Positions 8,463 to 17,863 of a stretch of 32,316 nt of DNA are shown here, one piece after another (the stretch's first letter is position 1; each line of letters begins with the position of its first letter). Location of the stretch: positions 1 to 32,316 of the forward strand of contig RZYY01000020.1 in assembly GCA_009930115.1 (NCBI GenBank), given 5' to 3'. The position numbers and the translations under genes were made by a program. The DNA comes from Sphingobacteriia bacterium. Its GTDB lineage: Bacteria > Bacteroidota > Bacteroidia > Bacteroidales > 4484-276. Under the pieces are notes generated by a model. That model saw only the letters and a list, made by a program, of their open reading frames with translations. It was not told the DNA's origin and ran no database searches.

Positions 8463-9317
8463 ATGGGACTTAGAAATTTTTTAATCAGCCGGACTTTTCT
8501 CAAACACCTCTCAATAGCAGTGGCAGGAATAATTGTTTTAGTTTGGGTTGCAATCAAAAGCCTGGCAATCTACACCAATCATGGAGAAGAAATAGAAGTA
8601 CCTGATTTAATTGGTTTACATTACCTGGAACTTAAACATTTTGATTCTGATCACAACTTCAGATTTCTTGTAACAGACTCTATTTTTAATGACAGTTTTC
8701 AGAAAGGTTCTATAGTTCTTCAAGATCCTCCGGCTGGTTCGAAAGTTAAGATCGGACGAAAAATTTACCTTACAGTTGTTACCTCGCAACCGGAAACGGT
8801 ATTGATGCCAAATCTGGTTGATCTCTCCCTGCGTCAGGCCATTGTTAACCTGAAAGCTTCCAATTTGAAGGTCGAAAAACTCAGTTATACCGAAAATATG
8901 GCTGTAAATGCTGTACTTTCCCAAAAATTTAAAGGCGAAATCATCGAACCGCGAACCGAAATCCTCAAAAATTCCTCCATCGAACTTGTAGTAGGCAAAG
9001 GGCTCCGGGAAGCAAAAAATTCTGTTCCCAATCTCATTGGCAAAACCGAAGAACAGGCCATTGAACTTGTTCTCCAGTCGGGTTTTAACAAAGGATATTT
9101 AACATTCCCCGGCACTCGCGACACTGGAAAATACAGGGTTTATAAACAGCAGCCTTCATGGAATTATGAAAAAGCAGCTGAATTTGGATCACACATTGAC
9201 CTGTGGTTTCGATCAGATCTTCAGTTCAATTTCGATTCGCTGCTCCAAACCCTGACCGCTGATACACTGAAAATTCAACAAGAGTCAACAGAACCGCAAT
9301 TATTACCAGAACAATGA
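8463..9317 (+). CDS. PASTA-domain membrane protein
   Basis: The 284-residue protein has a short basic N-terminus, one hydrophobic helix at about residues 16-38, and three extracytoplasmic PASTA repeats. The repeats begin near residue 46 (EVPDLIGL), 113 (LMPNLVDLS) and 187 (SVPNLIGKTEEQA). PASTA modules bind peptidoglycan or beta-lactam-like ligands in Gram-positive kinases and penicillin-binding proteins. Here no kinase or transpeptidase domain is attached, so the protein is a membrane-anchored PASTA protein of the kind common in Bacteroidota. ATG 8463 is preferred to an upstream in-frame TTG at 8433, since the TM helix then has a normal N-terminal flank. The stop overlaps the start of the next gene by 4 bases (ATGA), suggesting translational coupling. 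An rluD-type gene follows next, a neighbourhood I recall from other Bacteroidota. Confidence 0.88.
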   Translation: MGLRNFLISRTFLKHLSIAVAGIIVLVWVAIKSLAIYTNHGEEIEVPDLIGLHYLELKHFDSDHNFRFLVTDSIFNDSFQKGSIVLQDPPAGSKVKIGRKIYLTVVTSQPETVLMPNLVDLSLRQAIVNLKASNLKVEKLSYTENMAVNAVLSQKFKGEIIEPRTEILKNSSIELVVGKGLREAKNSVPNLIGKTEEQAIELVLQSGFNKGYLTFPGTRDTGKYRVYKQQPSWNYEKAAEFGSHIDLWFRSDLQFNFDSLLQTLTADTLKIQQESTEPQLLPEQ

Positions 9318-11473
9318 AAAAGTATTTCCTGCTTCTTATCCTGATAATTTTGAGTTTTGCTACCACCGTTGGACAGGAAATTCTTACTGGTTTGTCCGAA
9401 AATCCGGCCATAAAGCAAAGCAACCAAAGACCGGTATCTTTTAAATCCTCAGTATATCAATCACCTGCTCCGGTTCTTCTTCCTTTTTTTGACAATTTCA
9501 AGCAAAAGAGCATATACCCTGATACCTCTCTTTGGATGGACAATAATGTGTTCATCAACAATGATTTTGCAGAATTTCCCCCTACCTGGAACGTAGCTAC
9601 CTTTGATGCTATCAATGCCAGCGGGGACATTTATCCGGATGCTAATTTTCTTCAGTTTCAGGCCGATTTTCTCACGTCAAAACCTATCCGTCTCGACTCT
9701 GTTTTTTCACCACAACCTGCAGCCTTATCGCCCGCTGATTCAATCTACCTGAGTTTTTATTACCAGCCACAGGGACGCGGAAACGATCCACAATTACAGG
9801 ACTCACTGGTGCTGGAATTTGGTCAATATACCGGCCAGTGGATTTTTACCCGTGTGGATTCTATAACCGTATCAGCCGGCATTTACGGTGCAGATACTTT
9901 ATTTCCGGGAGATATCCTGATTTCGCCCTGCGACGAAACTTGGGAATACACCGTTACCGACACACTTTACCCTGACAGTTTTGTAACACTTCCCTGTGAT
10001 TCTGTTTTTACACCGGAAAGCAACTGGAAACGGATATGGGCAACCAAAGGAATGCCTCTGGATACTTTCCTGGTAAAAAACAACGATTTCTACTTCAAGC
10101 AGGTAATGATTCCAATAACAGATACTACTTTTTTCAAAAATGATTTTCAATTCCGCTTTTTTAACTTCGCCAGTATTTCGAACGATAACCTGCAAAGCTG
10201 GCAAAGCAACTGCGATCATTGGAACATTGACTACGTGTATCTGAACAAAGGCCGAACAAGAGCTGATTCCACACATGAAGCCATCTCATTTGCCGGCAAT
10301 GCACCTTCTTTCCTAGTGAATTACCAAAGCATGCCATTTTATCAGTATAAAAAGGGCAATCCTTTTGAACTGATGAGGCTTGGGCTTGAAATGTATATCA
10401 GTAATCTTGACAATAGTAACCAAACCGCTCATTATTACTATGAAGTGAGAGATGATCTGGGTAACCTTGTCTTTAGCTGGGACGGAGGCAGTGGTGACCT
10501 GCAACCTTTCAACCAATCGGGATACACTACTATTTCCTCCTTTGCATTTCCTCCGGTAAACGGCACATTCCCACCATTCGGCAACCGTGACAGCATTCAT
10601 TTCGACATCACCCATTACCTCGAAGGAGACCTTCAGTTGGGACTCACCGATACATTGCGTTTCAGACAAAACTTCCACAACTATTTTGCCTATGATGATG
10701 GTACGCCGGAATTCGGCTACGGGCTTACACCTGCCGGCGCAAAACTTGCCTATCGTTTTGATCTGATCGAACGCGACACACTCAGAGCCTTACAGATGTA
10801 CTTTAACAAAACACTGACCGGTGCCAACGATCAATTTTTTGATCTTGTAGTCTGGAAAGACCTGAACGGAAGGCCAAACGACACAACCCCTGATGGTGTT
10901 CTTTATTATCAGGAAAGATTAAAACCGGTTTTTACCAACAATTTGAATGAGTTTGCAACCTATTTTCTCAACGAACCGGTACCTGTGCAGGGAACATTTT
11001 ATGTAGGCTGGATACAACGCACAGGCCACAATCTTAATCTGGGCTTCGATGCAGGCAATGATGCCAGTAGTTTTATTTATTATAAAGTTACAAATAACTG
11101 GGCAAAAACAAGTTTCAAAGGTGCTTTGATGATAAGACCTCTACTGGGCGAATCTCTTGCCAATGCACCTCAACCAGAAATTTTATCAGCAAAGTTTCTG
11201 ATTGCTCCGAATCCAACAAAAAATGGCATTGTCAACCTTAAATACAATGCCTATGGAAATGAAAATTCTCCGCATTGGTTCATTGAACCCGATGAAGAAA
11301 CCACCCGAAATTTGCTCATCGAAGTATTCAGCATAATGGGACAAAAAGTTTTTGAAGGAGATTACGCTCAACAGATAGACCTCTCCCATCTTAATAATGG
11401 TATCTACATCGTTTGTATAACAAATATCAGCAACCGATCGTCAAATATTCAAAAACTGATAATCAGAAAGTAA
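9314..11473 (+). CDS. secreted T9SS cargo protein, function unknown
   Basis: The 719-residue protein has a signal peptide (residues 1 to about 20, MKKYFLLLILIILSFATTVG). A long beta-rich body carries many Asp/Asn/Tyr residues and at least two Cys pairs near residues 198-230. The C-terminal domain (about 626-719) is typical of T9SS sorting: it starts LIAPNPTKNG, contains a VFSIMGQKVFEG segment, and ends with LNNGIYIVCI and KLIIRK. It should therefore cross the outer membrane by type IX secretion and be surface-attached or released. No catalytic motif was recognised in the body. It is translationally coupled to the PASTA gene by a 4-base overlap, so both are probably made together at the envelope. 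Confidence 0.85.
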   Translation: MKKYFLLLILIILSFATTVGQEILTGLSENPAIKQSNQRPVSFKSSVYQSPAPVLLPFFDNFKQKSIYPDTSLWMDNNVFINNDFAEFPPTWNVATFDAINASGDIYPDANFLQFQADFLTSKPIRLDSVFSPQPAALSPADSIYLSFYYQPQGRGNDPQLQDSLVLEFGQYTGQWIFTRVDSITVSAGIYGADTLFPGDILISPCDETWEYTVTDTLYPDSFVTLPCDSVFTPESNWKRIWATKGMPLDTFLVKNNDFYFKQVMIPITDTTFFKNDFQFRFFNFASISNDNLQSWQSNCDHWNIDYVYLNKGRTRADSTHEAISFAGNAPSFLVNYQSMPFYQYKKGNPFELMRLGLEMYISNLDNSNQTAHYYYEVRDDLGNLVFSWDGGSGDLQPFNQSGYTTISSFAFPPVNGTFPPFGNRDSIHFDITHYLEGDLQLGLTDTLRFRQNFHNYFAYDDGTPEFGYGLTPAGAKLAYRFDLIERDTLRALQMYFNKTLTGANDQFFDLVVWKDLNGRPNDTTPDGVLYYQERLKPVFTNNLNEFATYFLNEPVPVQGTFYVGWIQRTGHNLNLGFDAGNDASSFIYYKVTNNWAKTSFKGALMIRPLLGESLANAPQPEILSAKFLIAPNPTKNGIVNLKYNAYGNENSPHWFIEPDEETTRNLLIEVFSIMGQKVFEGDYAQQIDLSHLNNGIYIVCITNISNRSSNIQKLIIRK

Positions 11474-11573
11474 CAAAATAAAAGAAATCACCATTTATCT
11501 GTCTGAATTTTATAATAATTACTTCTAAAAATTTAGTTTGATTTTATAGTACTGAGTTTAGTTGACCTTTTAG

Positions 11574-12635
11574 ATGAAGCAGCCCTTATCCGAAAATACA
11601 GAAGAAAATTATCCGGATTTACCCGAAGATCAGGACGATCTTTACGAACATTATCGCATTGCTGTTGATCCGGGGCAAAGTCTGCTACGGATAGATAAAT
11701 TTCTTTTTAACCGAATTGAAAATGTTTCGCGGAATAAAATTCAGGCTGCTGCCAAAGCAGGAAATATTTTGGTAAACAACCAACCGGTTAAGCCAAATTA
11801 TAAAATCAAACCGAATGATATTGTTTCTGTTTTATTACCGGGTCCAGTACACGAATTCGAAGTTGTCCCCGAAAATATACCGTTTGAGATTTTGTATGAA
11901 GATCAGGATATCCTGGTCATTAATAAAGCAGCCGGTATGGTAGTGCATCCCGGACATGGCAATTATACAGGCACCTTGCTTAACGGACTCGCTTATTACT
12001 ACCGCAACCAGCCACAGGTTCAACCATTTCTTCTCCACCGGATTGACAAAGATACTTCAGGTGTGTTGCTGATCGGAAAAAACGAAATAGCCCAGACAAT
12101 TCTTGGAAAGCAGTTTTTCGATCATTCTATCGATCGTAAATACACCGCTCTGGTTTGGGGAGATATAAAAGAAAACAACGGAACTATTGAAGGTCACATT
12201 GGCCGCAATCCCTCCGACCGGCTTCAGATGTATGTTTTTACTGATGGCTCTCAGGGCAGACACGCCATCACTCATTACAGGGTTTTAGAAAGATTTGGTT
12301 ATGTAACTCTGGTTGAGTGTAAACTTGAAACCGGCAGGACTCATCAAATAAGAGCACATTTCCGGCATATTGGTCATCCCCTTTTCAATGATGAAAAATA
12401 TGGCGGTGACAAAATTCTGAAAGGAACTACCTTTAGCAAATACAAACAATTTATTCAAAACTGCTTCAGAATAATGCCACGACAGGCATTGCATGCCAGA
12501 TCACTTGGCTTCATCCATCCAACTTCACACAAAAATTTACTCTTCGAAACTCCTCTCCCGCCCGATATGATGGAACTCATCAGCAAATGGCGCGAGTATG
12601 CCCGACACAAAGACACCTTCGACGAAGAAAGCTAA
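11574..12635 (+). CDS. rluD: RluD-type 23S rRNA pseudouridine synthase (RluA family)
   Basis: The enzyme isomerises uridines to pseudouridine in 23S rRNA; RluD targets helix 69. The 353-residue protein has an N-terminal S4 RNA-binding domain at about residues 38-100 (LLRIDKFLFNRIENVSRNKIQ). The RluA-type catalytic domain follows. The catalytic aspartate is Asp158 in LLHRIDKDTSGVLL, and GRTHQIRAHFRHIGHP comes later. The first 35 residues are acidic and poorly conserved, so the ATG at 11574 is plausible but not proven. RluA-family members are hard to tell apart by sequence alone. The S4 domain and the neighbourhood favour RluD. It converges with ssnA, with only 69 bases between the stops. Confidence 0.9.
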   Translation: MKQPLSENTEENYPDLPEDQDDLYEHYRIAVDPGQSLLRIDKFLFNRIENVSRNKIQAAAKAGNILVNNQPVKPNYKIKPNDIVSVLLPGPVHEFEVVPENIPFEILYEDQDILVINKAAGMVVHPGHGNYTGTLLNGLAYYYRNQPQVQPFLLHRIDKDTSGVLLIGKNEIAQTILGKQFFDHSIDRKYTALVWGDIKENNGTIEGHIGRNPSDRLQMYVFTDGSQGRHAITHYRVLERFGYVTLVECKLETGRTHQIRAHFRHIGHPLFNDEKYGGDKILKGTTFSKYKQFIQNCFRIMPRQALHARSLGFIHPTSHKNLLFETPLPPDMMELISKWREYARHKDTFDEES

Positions 12636-12672
12636 AATCCTGTAAATTAATCTGAATTTTATCTCTTTATAG

Positions 12673-12692
12673 TCAGCTTTTGCAGATTTTTT
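12673..12692 (+). terminator. weak possible terminator after the rluD gene
   Basis: TCAGC (12673-12677) and GCAGA (12682-12686) form a short stem with one mismatch around a TTTT loop, followed by six Ts at 12687-12692. It lies between the convergent rluD and ssnA genes. The stem is short, so this is a tentative call. Confidence 0.3.
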
Positions 12693-12704
12693 GCCGTCAA
12701 TCAT

Positions 12705-13979
12705 TCAAATACCTTTCATTTTCGTCCACAGCTTTCGTCCCATTTCTTTCGAAAATAAAAGTATATCATTTTCATTGGCCAGCGTTAACTGACGATCTTT
12801 TACCACCAGCTTACCGCCAGAAATGACATGTTTGACGTGTGTCGCATCCATTCCGTAAATAAAATGACCACAATAGTTATTGCTGTTTATTTCAGTTGGA
12901 GTATTGTAGTCCAAAACAACAAAATTATTCTCACTATCGCCTGAAAACCGGTTATAGCTGAGATAATGATGCACGTTGCGAAGCCGGTGATAAATAGTGT
13001 CTGGTAACTGCGGATCATTCTGTAAACCTGCAAAATAAGCCCACTGTGCACTACGGATCATATTGCTGTGCATGCCATCAGTACCGAGCATAATCCGGTT
13101 TCCCGTATTCTTCGATTGAAAAATTCCTACCCGGTTATTCAAATTGCTTTCCATATTTTCGACTATCCAGGCGCGACCATCTGACAACCTTTTCGTTTCT
13201 CTATCGTCGAGATGAAGACAATGCACAAAAATACTTTTTGGCATTTGTAAAAACCCAAAACCATCAAGACGATCAATAACAGACATTTGATAATTTGATT
13301 GACAATGTTCTTCATCAAATTGATCCTCAGCAACATGAATATGCACCCCTGATTGAAATTTTTCAGCAAGCAGCGCCGCTTCCTTCATGGTTTGGTCGCT
13401 TACAGTGAATGATGCATGCAATCCAACCAATCCCTGATGATGTTTCAGATATTCTGATGTCAGCTTAAGACCTTCAGCCGCTCTTTCTTTCCCGTCCCGG
13501 TCCGACACTTCATAGCAGAGCAGGTGAGACACACCTACCTTTTCGAAGGCGGTTGCAATTACAGGCAACGAATTTTCGATAGCATAAGGTGAAGCGTGAT
13601 GGTCAATTATAAAAGTTACCCCGGCCTTCAGGCTCATCATGGCAGCATACAAAGCACTGGCCTCTATAATTTCGCTGTCAAGACTTTTATCCAGCTTCCA
13701 CCAGACATACTTCAGTTTTTCATAAAAATTTTTGGGTGGAATATCCGGAGGAGGCATACCCCTTGATAGCGCAGAATAAATGTGATGATGAGCATTGGCA
13801 AAAGATTTTGTAACGAAGAGTCCGCTACAATCAAGCACTTCATGATTTTCAAACTCGTTTGGAATATCATCCGGAAATTCCAGATAAGAACTTGTTCCTA
13901 AGCCGGTAAGAATATTTGTTTGCTTGAACTTTAGTGTTTGCCAGTCAATAAAAGTAGCGTTTTTAAGTAAAACTGACAT
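12705..13979 (-). CDS. ssnA: SsnA-type aminohydrolase
   Basis: This is a metal-dependent amidohydrolase of the SsnA family, related to guanine and atrazine deaminases. The family accompanies selenium-dependent molybdenum hydroxylases and purine/urate degradation. The 424-residue protein has HxH metal ligands His64/His66 in NAHHHIYSALSRGMP, IDHHASPYAI at about 125-134, His213/His215 in HIHVAED, His253 in VHCLHL and Asp301 in GTDGMHSNM. All match E. coli SsnA (442 residues). The segment before VVLDYNTPTE is shorter than in E. coli and lacks the usual glycine-rich turn. It is the last gene of the ygfK operon, 63 bases after xdh, a longer gap than the others. Its likely substrate is an amino- or imino-purine or a ring-opened product. 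The exact reaction is not known to me. Confidence 0.9.
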   Translation of the reverse strand: MSVLLKNATFIDWQTLKFKQTNILTGLGTSSYLEFPDDIPNEFENHEVLDCSGLFVTKSFANAHHHIYSALSRGMPPPDIPPKNFYEKLKYVWWKLDKSLDSEIIEASALYAAMMSLKAGVTFIIDHHASPYAIENSLPVIATAFEKVGVSHLLCYEVSDRDGKERAAEGLKLTSEYLKHHQGLVGLHASFTVSDQTMKEAALLAEKFQSGVHIHVAEDQFDEEHCQSNYQMSVIDRLDGFGFLQMPKSIFVHCLHLDDRETKRLSDGRAWIVENMESNLNNRVGIFQSKNTGNRIMLGTDGMHSNMIRSAQWAYFAGLQNDPQLPDTIYHRLRNVHHYLSYNRFSGDSENNFVVLDYNTPTEINSNNYCGHFIYGMDATHVKHVISGGKLVVKDRQLTLANENDILLFSKEMGRKLWTKMKGI

Positions 13980-14042
13980 CAGATATTGAATTAGAAATGA
14001 TTACCTCAATTGCGAATTTTAATTAAAATCCGTGGAAGACAT

Positions 14043-16583
14043 TTAATCTCTCAGCATGGGCAGCTTGTAGCGCCGTATTTTGTCAAACAGATAAAATGCA
14101 TTGGCAACAGCGGCAGCAGTTGGCACCAGGCCAATTTCGCCAATACCTTTGGCACCATAAGGCCCTACAGGATCAGAAACTTCCACCACACGAACCTCTA
14201 CTTCAGGCATTTCATCAGAGCGGAGTATGCGGCAATCCCGTAGTTTTTCCGAAACAAGCTGACCATCTTTCATGGGCAGGTCTTCGGTAAGTGCATAACC
14301 CAGTCCCATATGCACTGCTCCTTCAATCTGACCTTCAAAAAGCTGACGGTTTAAAAGCTTACCTACATCGTGAGCGGCAATTACTTTTTTTATTTTTCCG
14401 GAATCATTCAGAATAACCATTTGAGTTGCATAACCATATGCAAAATGAGTGATCTGATGGTTATTATTATCAGAAGGTTGAGTCGTCCAGTCGCAGATAA
14501 ATTTCCCATAATAAACATTACCAGCCAGCTGCTCAGGGGTTTTGTGTTTGAGGTCTGATCTTACGGAGGCACAGGCATCGATAATGGCATTTCCCATGAG
14601 TGCGGTAGCTCTGGAAGAGGTCGTCATCCCGGTAACGAGCCGGTCTGCAGTATCCACTACAACTTCAATATTCTCCGGAGATAAACCTGTTTCCCTGCAA
14701 AAAATGTTGATGGCCATAGTGTGCACTCCCTGACCCATTTCAGACCATCCATGCGAAATAGTGATTTTCCCGCTATGATGAAAATGTATTTTCACATAGC
14801 TTTCATCGGTCATTCCATTGCCAACACCCGTATTTTTTATACCACAGGCAAGTCCGGCATATTTTTCATTATAAAAATCTGCTTTGACAGCCATCAAAGT
14901 CTGCTTCACACCTACTCCTTTATCCAGTTTTTGTCCGGTTGCTGTTGACAATCCTACATCAAGTGCATTATCGTACCTGAACTGCCAGCGGTCAAAACCA
15001 CCCTTTTCACAGAGTTCATCAACCAGCGACTCAATGGCAAATGTCACCTGATTTACTCCAAATCCGCGCATTGCACCACATGGGATATTGTTGGTATAAA
15101 CAGTTTTGGAAATCAGATCAACATTCGGAACGAAGTAAGCTCCGGAAGCATGGCCGGCAATTCGTTCCATCACTTTAGTACCCACCGATGCATAAGCACC
15201 TGTATCACCTGTGGCATTTAATTTCAGGGCGGTTAACTTTCCTTTTGCATCACATGCAAGTTTCATCTCCATATATACCGGATGGCGTTTCGGATGCATA
15301 CGAATAGATTCTTCGCGTGAAAGGGTTAATTTGACAGGTTTTTGGAGTAACCATGCAAATAAGCAGCAATGTCCCTGAACCGTCATATCTTCTTTACCAC
15401 CAAAAGCTCCGCCTGTCTGTACCTGTTGTATTCTTATCCTGTCTTCAGGAATACTGAGTAAGGTTGCAATTTGCTGCCGGTCAACATATACACCCTGCCC
15501 CTGACTGAACAGTTTTATTCCATCTCCCTCAGGTTCGGCCAGCGCGGATTCAGGTTCTAAAAAACCATGCTCAATTCGCTGTGTTGTAAAATTACCTTCC
15601 GCAATAAAAGCTGCCTGGCTAAATTCATTATCCGGGTTCCCATGACGAACAATGCATTGTTCTAACAAATTGGGCTGTCCTTCATGTACAAGCGGACTGT
15701 CGTGATGAAGAGCCTTAAAAGGATCAGTAACCGGAGGTAAAATTTCGTATTCGATTTCGATCAGGGTTGCAGCTTTTCTGGCAGTTTTTCTGTCCAGAGC
15801 TACAATACCTGCCAGCACATCGCCAATATAATGGGTGATTTCATTCACCCCTATCATCAATGGCCAGTCCTTCTGAATCAGCCCTGTTTTATGATCACCG
15901 GGAATGTCATCAGCAGTAAAAATTTTAATTACCCCGGGCACTTTTTCAGCTTTTGAAGAGTCAATTTTTACAACTCTGGCACGGGGATGTTCACTAAAAC
16001 GAAGTGCTGCGTGGAGTAATCCTTCTTTGTTCATATCATTCACAAACGGAAGTCTGCCACAGGCTGTCTGAAGTGCTTTATACCGGGGCGAATAACCTGT
16101 ATCGTCAATTTCAGAAATTTCACCTGTCCGCAGATTAAAAAGTGCCAGTTCAACCGCATCAATTATTTTTACATAACCGGTGCAACGGCAAAGGTTCTGT
16201 CGCAATGCTGCAGCTATTTCAGCTCGGGTAGGATTTGGATTTTCCTGAAACAAAATCTTTGTCCGCATTATAAAGCCGGGAGTACAAAAACCGCATTGAA
16301 CTGCACCCTTTTTGACAAAAGCACTGGCAATAACCGTTAAAACCGAGAGTGGAATACCTTCAAGGGTCAAAATGCTGGTTCCGTCAAGTTTTCCAAGTTT
16401 TGTTACACACGAAAGCCGCGGTTTCCCGTCAATTTCCACCATGCAGGCACCGCAAACAGCCTGACCTGAACAACCATCTTTTACCGAAATAATGCCTTGT
16501 TCATCTCTGAGATAATCGAGCAGCGTAACCGATGGATCGCCGTCATAACAGATGCTTTTCCCATTTAAGGTGAAAGTAATCAT
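14043..16583 (-). CDS. fused [2Fe-2S]/molybdopterin hydroxylase, selenium-dependent xanthine dehydrogenase type
   Basis: This molybdenum hydroxylase is predicted to oxidise xanthine, hypoxanthine or a related purine. The 846 residues equal the usual length of the fused selenium-dependent Xdh family. Residues 1-75 form a plant-type [2Fe-2S] domain with Cys38, Cys44, Cys47 and Cys59. The first spacing is C-x5-C rather than the common C-x4-C. Residues 80-150 form the second [2Fe-2S] domain with Cys97, Cys100, Cys132 and Cys134. From about 165 on lies the molybdopterin domain, with GGAFGGKEDM, GAMRGFGVNQ, EMGQGVHT and the catalytic Glu816 in GAKGIGEIG. There is no FAD domain and no separate FAD subunit gene nearby, so electrons probably pass to YgfK. 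There is no in-frame UGA; in this family selenium is a labile cofactor, not selenocysteine. It sits 15 bases after the threonine-synthase-like gene. Confidence 0.92.
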   Translation of the reverse strand: MITFTLNGKSICYDGDPSVTLLDYLRDEQGIISVKDGCSGQAVCGACMVEIDGKPRLSCVTKLGKLDGTSILTLEGIPLSVLTVIASAFVKKGAVQCGFCTPGFIMRTKILFQENPNPTRAEIAAALRQNLCRCTGYVKIIDAVELALFNLRTGEISEIDDTGYSPRYKALQTACGRLPFVNDMNKEGLLHAALRFSEHPRARVVKIDSSKAEKVPGVIKIFTADDIPGDHKTGLIQKDWPLMIGVNEITHYIGDVLAGIVALDRKTARKAATLIEIEYEILPPVTDPFKALHHDSPLVHEGQPNLLEQCIVRHGNPDNEFSQAAFIAEGNFTTQRIEHGFLEPESALAEPEGDGIKLFSQGQGVYVDRQQIATLLSIPEDRIRIQQVQTGGAFGGKEDMTVQGHCCLFAWLLQKPVKLTLSREESIRMHPKRHPVYMEMKLACDAKGKLTALKLNATGDTGAYASVGTKVMERIAGHASGAYFVPNVDLISKTVYTNNIPCGAMRGFGVNQVTFAIESLVDELCEKGGFDRWQFRYDNALDVGLSTATGQKLDKGVGVKQTLMAVKADFYNEKYAGLACGIKNTGVGNGMTDESYVKIHFHHSGKITISHGWSEMGQGVHTMAINIFCRETGLSPENIEVVVDTADRLVTGMTTSSRATALMGNAIIDACASVRSDLKHKTPEQLAGNVYYGKFICDWTTQPSDNNNHQITHFAYGYATQMVILNDSGKIKKVIAAHDVGKLLNRQLFEGQIEGAVHMGLGYALTEDLPMKDGQLVSEKLRDCRILRSDEMPEVEVRVVEVSDPVGPYGAKGIGEIGLVPTAAAVANAFYLFDKIRRYKLPMLRD

Positions 16584-16598
16584 TATTAATTTTCAATA

Positions 16599-17846
16599 TT
16601 ACAAATCAAGATACCTGAGGAGCTTGTCAAGATCGTTTGGGATCGGTTTCGGCAGTGACAGATAGTTTTTTATGGCAGCCATGTCCTTCATGCCTGAACC
16701 TGTAATCATCACCAGATTCACTGATTTTTCTTCGATTTTATTCATTCTGTGCATTTTAAGAAATCCGGCAAGTGCAGCAGCAGCCGAAGGCTCGGCAAAA
16801 ATTCCCGTATTCCGTCCAAGCTGGAGTGAAGCCTGAATAATTTCATCATCACTTACTTTAATCGCTTTTCCGTGATAGGATTTCATGTATTTGGCAGTCA
16901 TGTGAAAATTGCGTGGAACATCCACCGAAATGCTATCGGCGATCGTTTTGGATTTTACTGATTTAAAGACTTCCCTGTCAAGATTATCCACCAGATTGGG
17001 GCTGCCTTCAGCCTGCACGGCGACAATAGTCGGCATGCTCTTCGTAAGATGAAGCTTCATCAGTTCTTCAAATCCTTTATAAATTGCCGAAATAATCACA
17101 CCGTCACCGACAGGGATAAAAATGTTGTCGGGAATTTCACCAAGAAGATCGTCATAGATTTCAAAAGCAGCAATTTTTTTTCCTTCGATGGTAAAAGGAT
17201 TGTAAGCGGTATTACGATTATAAATGCCGGTTTTTTTTGTCAGTTCAACACTCAGGTCAAAAGCATCATCATACGTACCTTTTACAGGTATCAGCGTAGC
17301 GCCGTACATTGCAATCTGAGTCAGTTTTTCAAATGGAGCATTTTCAGGGACAATTACGATGGCTTTCTGACCCTGAGCCGCACAAATCCCCGCCATGGAT
17401 GAACCGGCATTCCCGGTGGAAGCTGTAACAATTGTATCTATTCCTTTTTGTTGTGCAAAAGCTGAAACAATCACTGAAGCCCTGTCTTTTAAAGAAAGTG
17501 TAGGATTTCGCGCATCATTTTTTATATACAGCGCTGCACTTAATGGTTTCCCCTCAAAAGTATCCACCTCATACATCGGGGTATGACCGATCCGTAATCC
17601 GGGAATCGTATCCGATTGTTCAATAGGGAGCAAATCAAGATAGCTGTCGTCTTTAATCACCGAAAACAGACTATCACCGGAAATATCATCGCTAATCATA
17701 TCATAATCGTAAATAACCTTCAGCACACCCCTGAGCGGTTCTCCGGGTTTATTTTTTCTTTCGCAGTCGGGACACAGGTAAATAATTTCATCGGTTACAA
17801 TCTCTTTTTCACATGTTACACACTGATAACGAAATTTTTGGTTCAT
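16599..17846 (-). CDS. threonine-synthase-like PLP enzyme with zinc ribbon
   Basis: This is a fold-type II pyridoxal-phosphate enzyme. The 415-residue protein starts with a zinc-ribbon-like motif, Cys9/Cys12 and Cys25/Cys28, found at the front of some threonine synthases. The PLP lysine is Lys120 in NPTLSLKDRAS. It is followed by TASTGNAGSSMA near residue 141 (substrate/phosphate loop) and by MITGSGMKD near the C-terminus. By sequence it would be called threonine synthase. Here, however, it lies in the middle of a purine-degradation operon, 17 bases from the preceding PLP gene and 15 bases from xdh. A role in beta-elimination or replacement on an amino acid released from purine breakdown, such as 2,3-diaminopropionate, is therefore possible. 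That is inference. It could also be the cell's ordinary ThrC, which would be odd in this operon. Confidence 0.8.
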   Translation of the reverse strand: MNQKFRYQCVTCEKEIVTDEIIYLCPDCERKNKPGEPLRGVLKVIYDYDMISDDISGDSLFSVIKDDSYLDLLPIEQSDTIPGLRIGHTPMYEVDTFEGKPLSAALYIKNDARNPTLSLKDRASVIVSAFAQQKGIDTIVTASTGNAGSSMAGICAAQGQKAIVIVPENAPFEKLTQIAMYGATLIPVKGTYDDAFDLSVELTKKTGIYNRNTAYNPFTIEGKKIAAFEIYDDLLGEIPDNIFIPVGDGVIISAIYKGFEELMKLHLTKSMPTIVAVQAEGSPNLVDNLDREVFKSVKSKTIADSISVDVPRNFHMTAKYMKSYHGKAIKVSDDEIIQASLQLGRNTGIFAEPSAAAALAGFLKMHRMNKIEEKSVNLVMITGSGMKDMAAIKNYLSLPKPIPNDLDKLLRYLDL

Positions 17847-17863
17847 TATACTCTATTTTAAGG

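Noticed and set aside
14043-16583. selenocysteine in the Xdh
   Set aside because: There is no in-frame UGA in the reading frame and no SECIS-like structure was seen. Selenium in this family is a labile cofactor.
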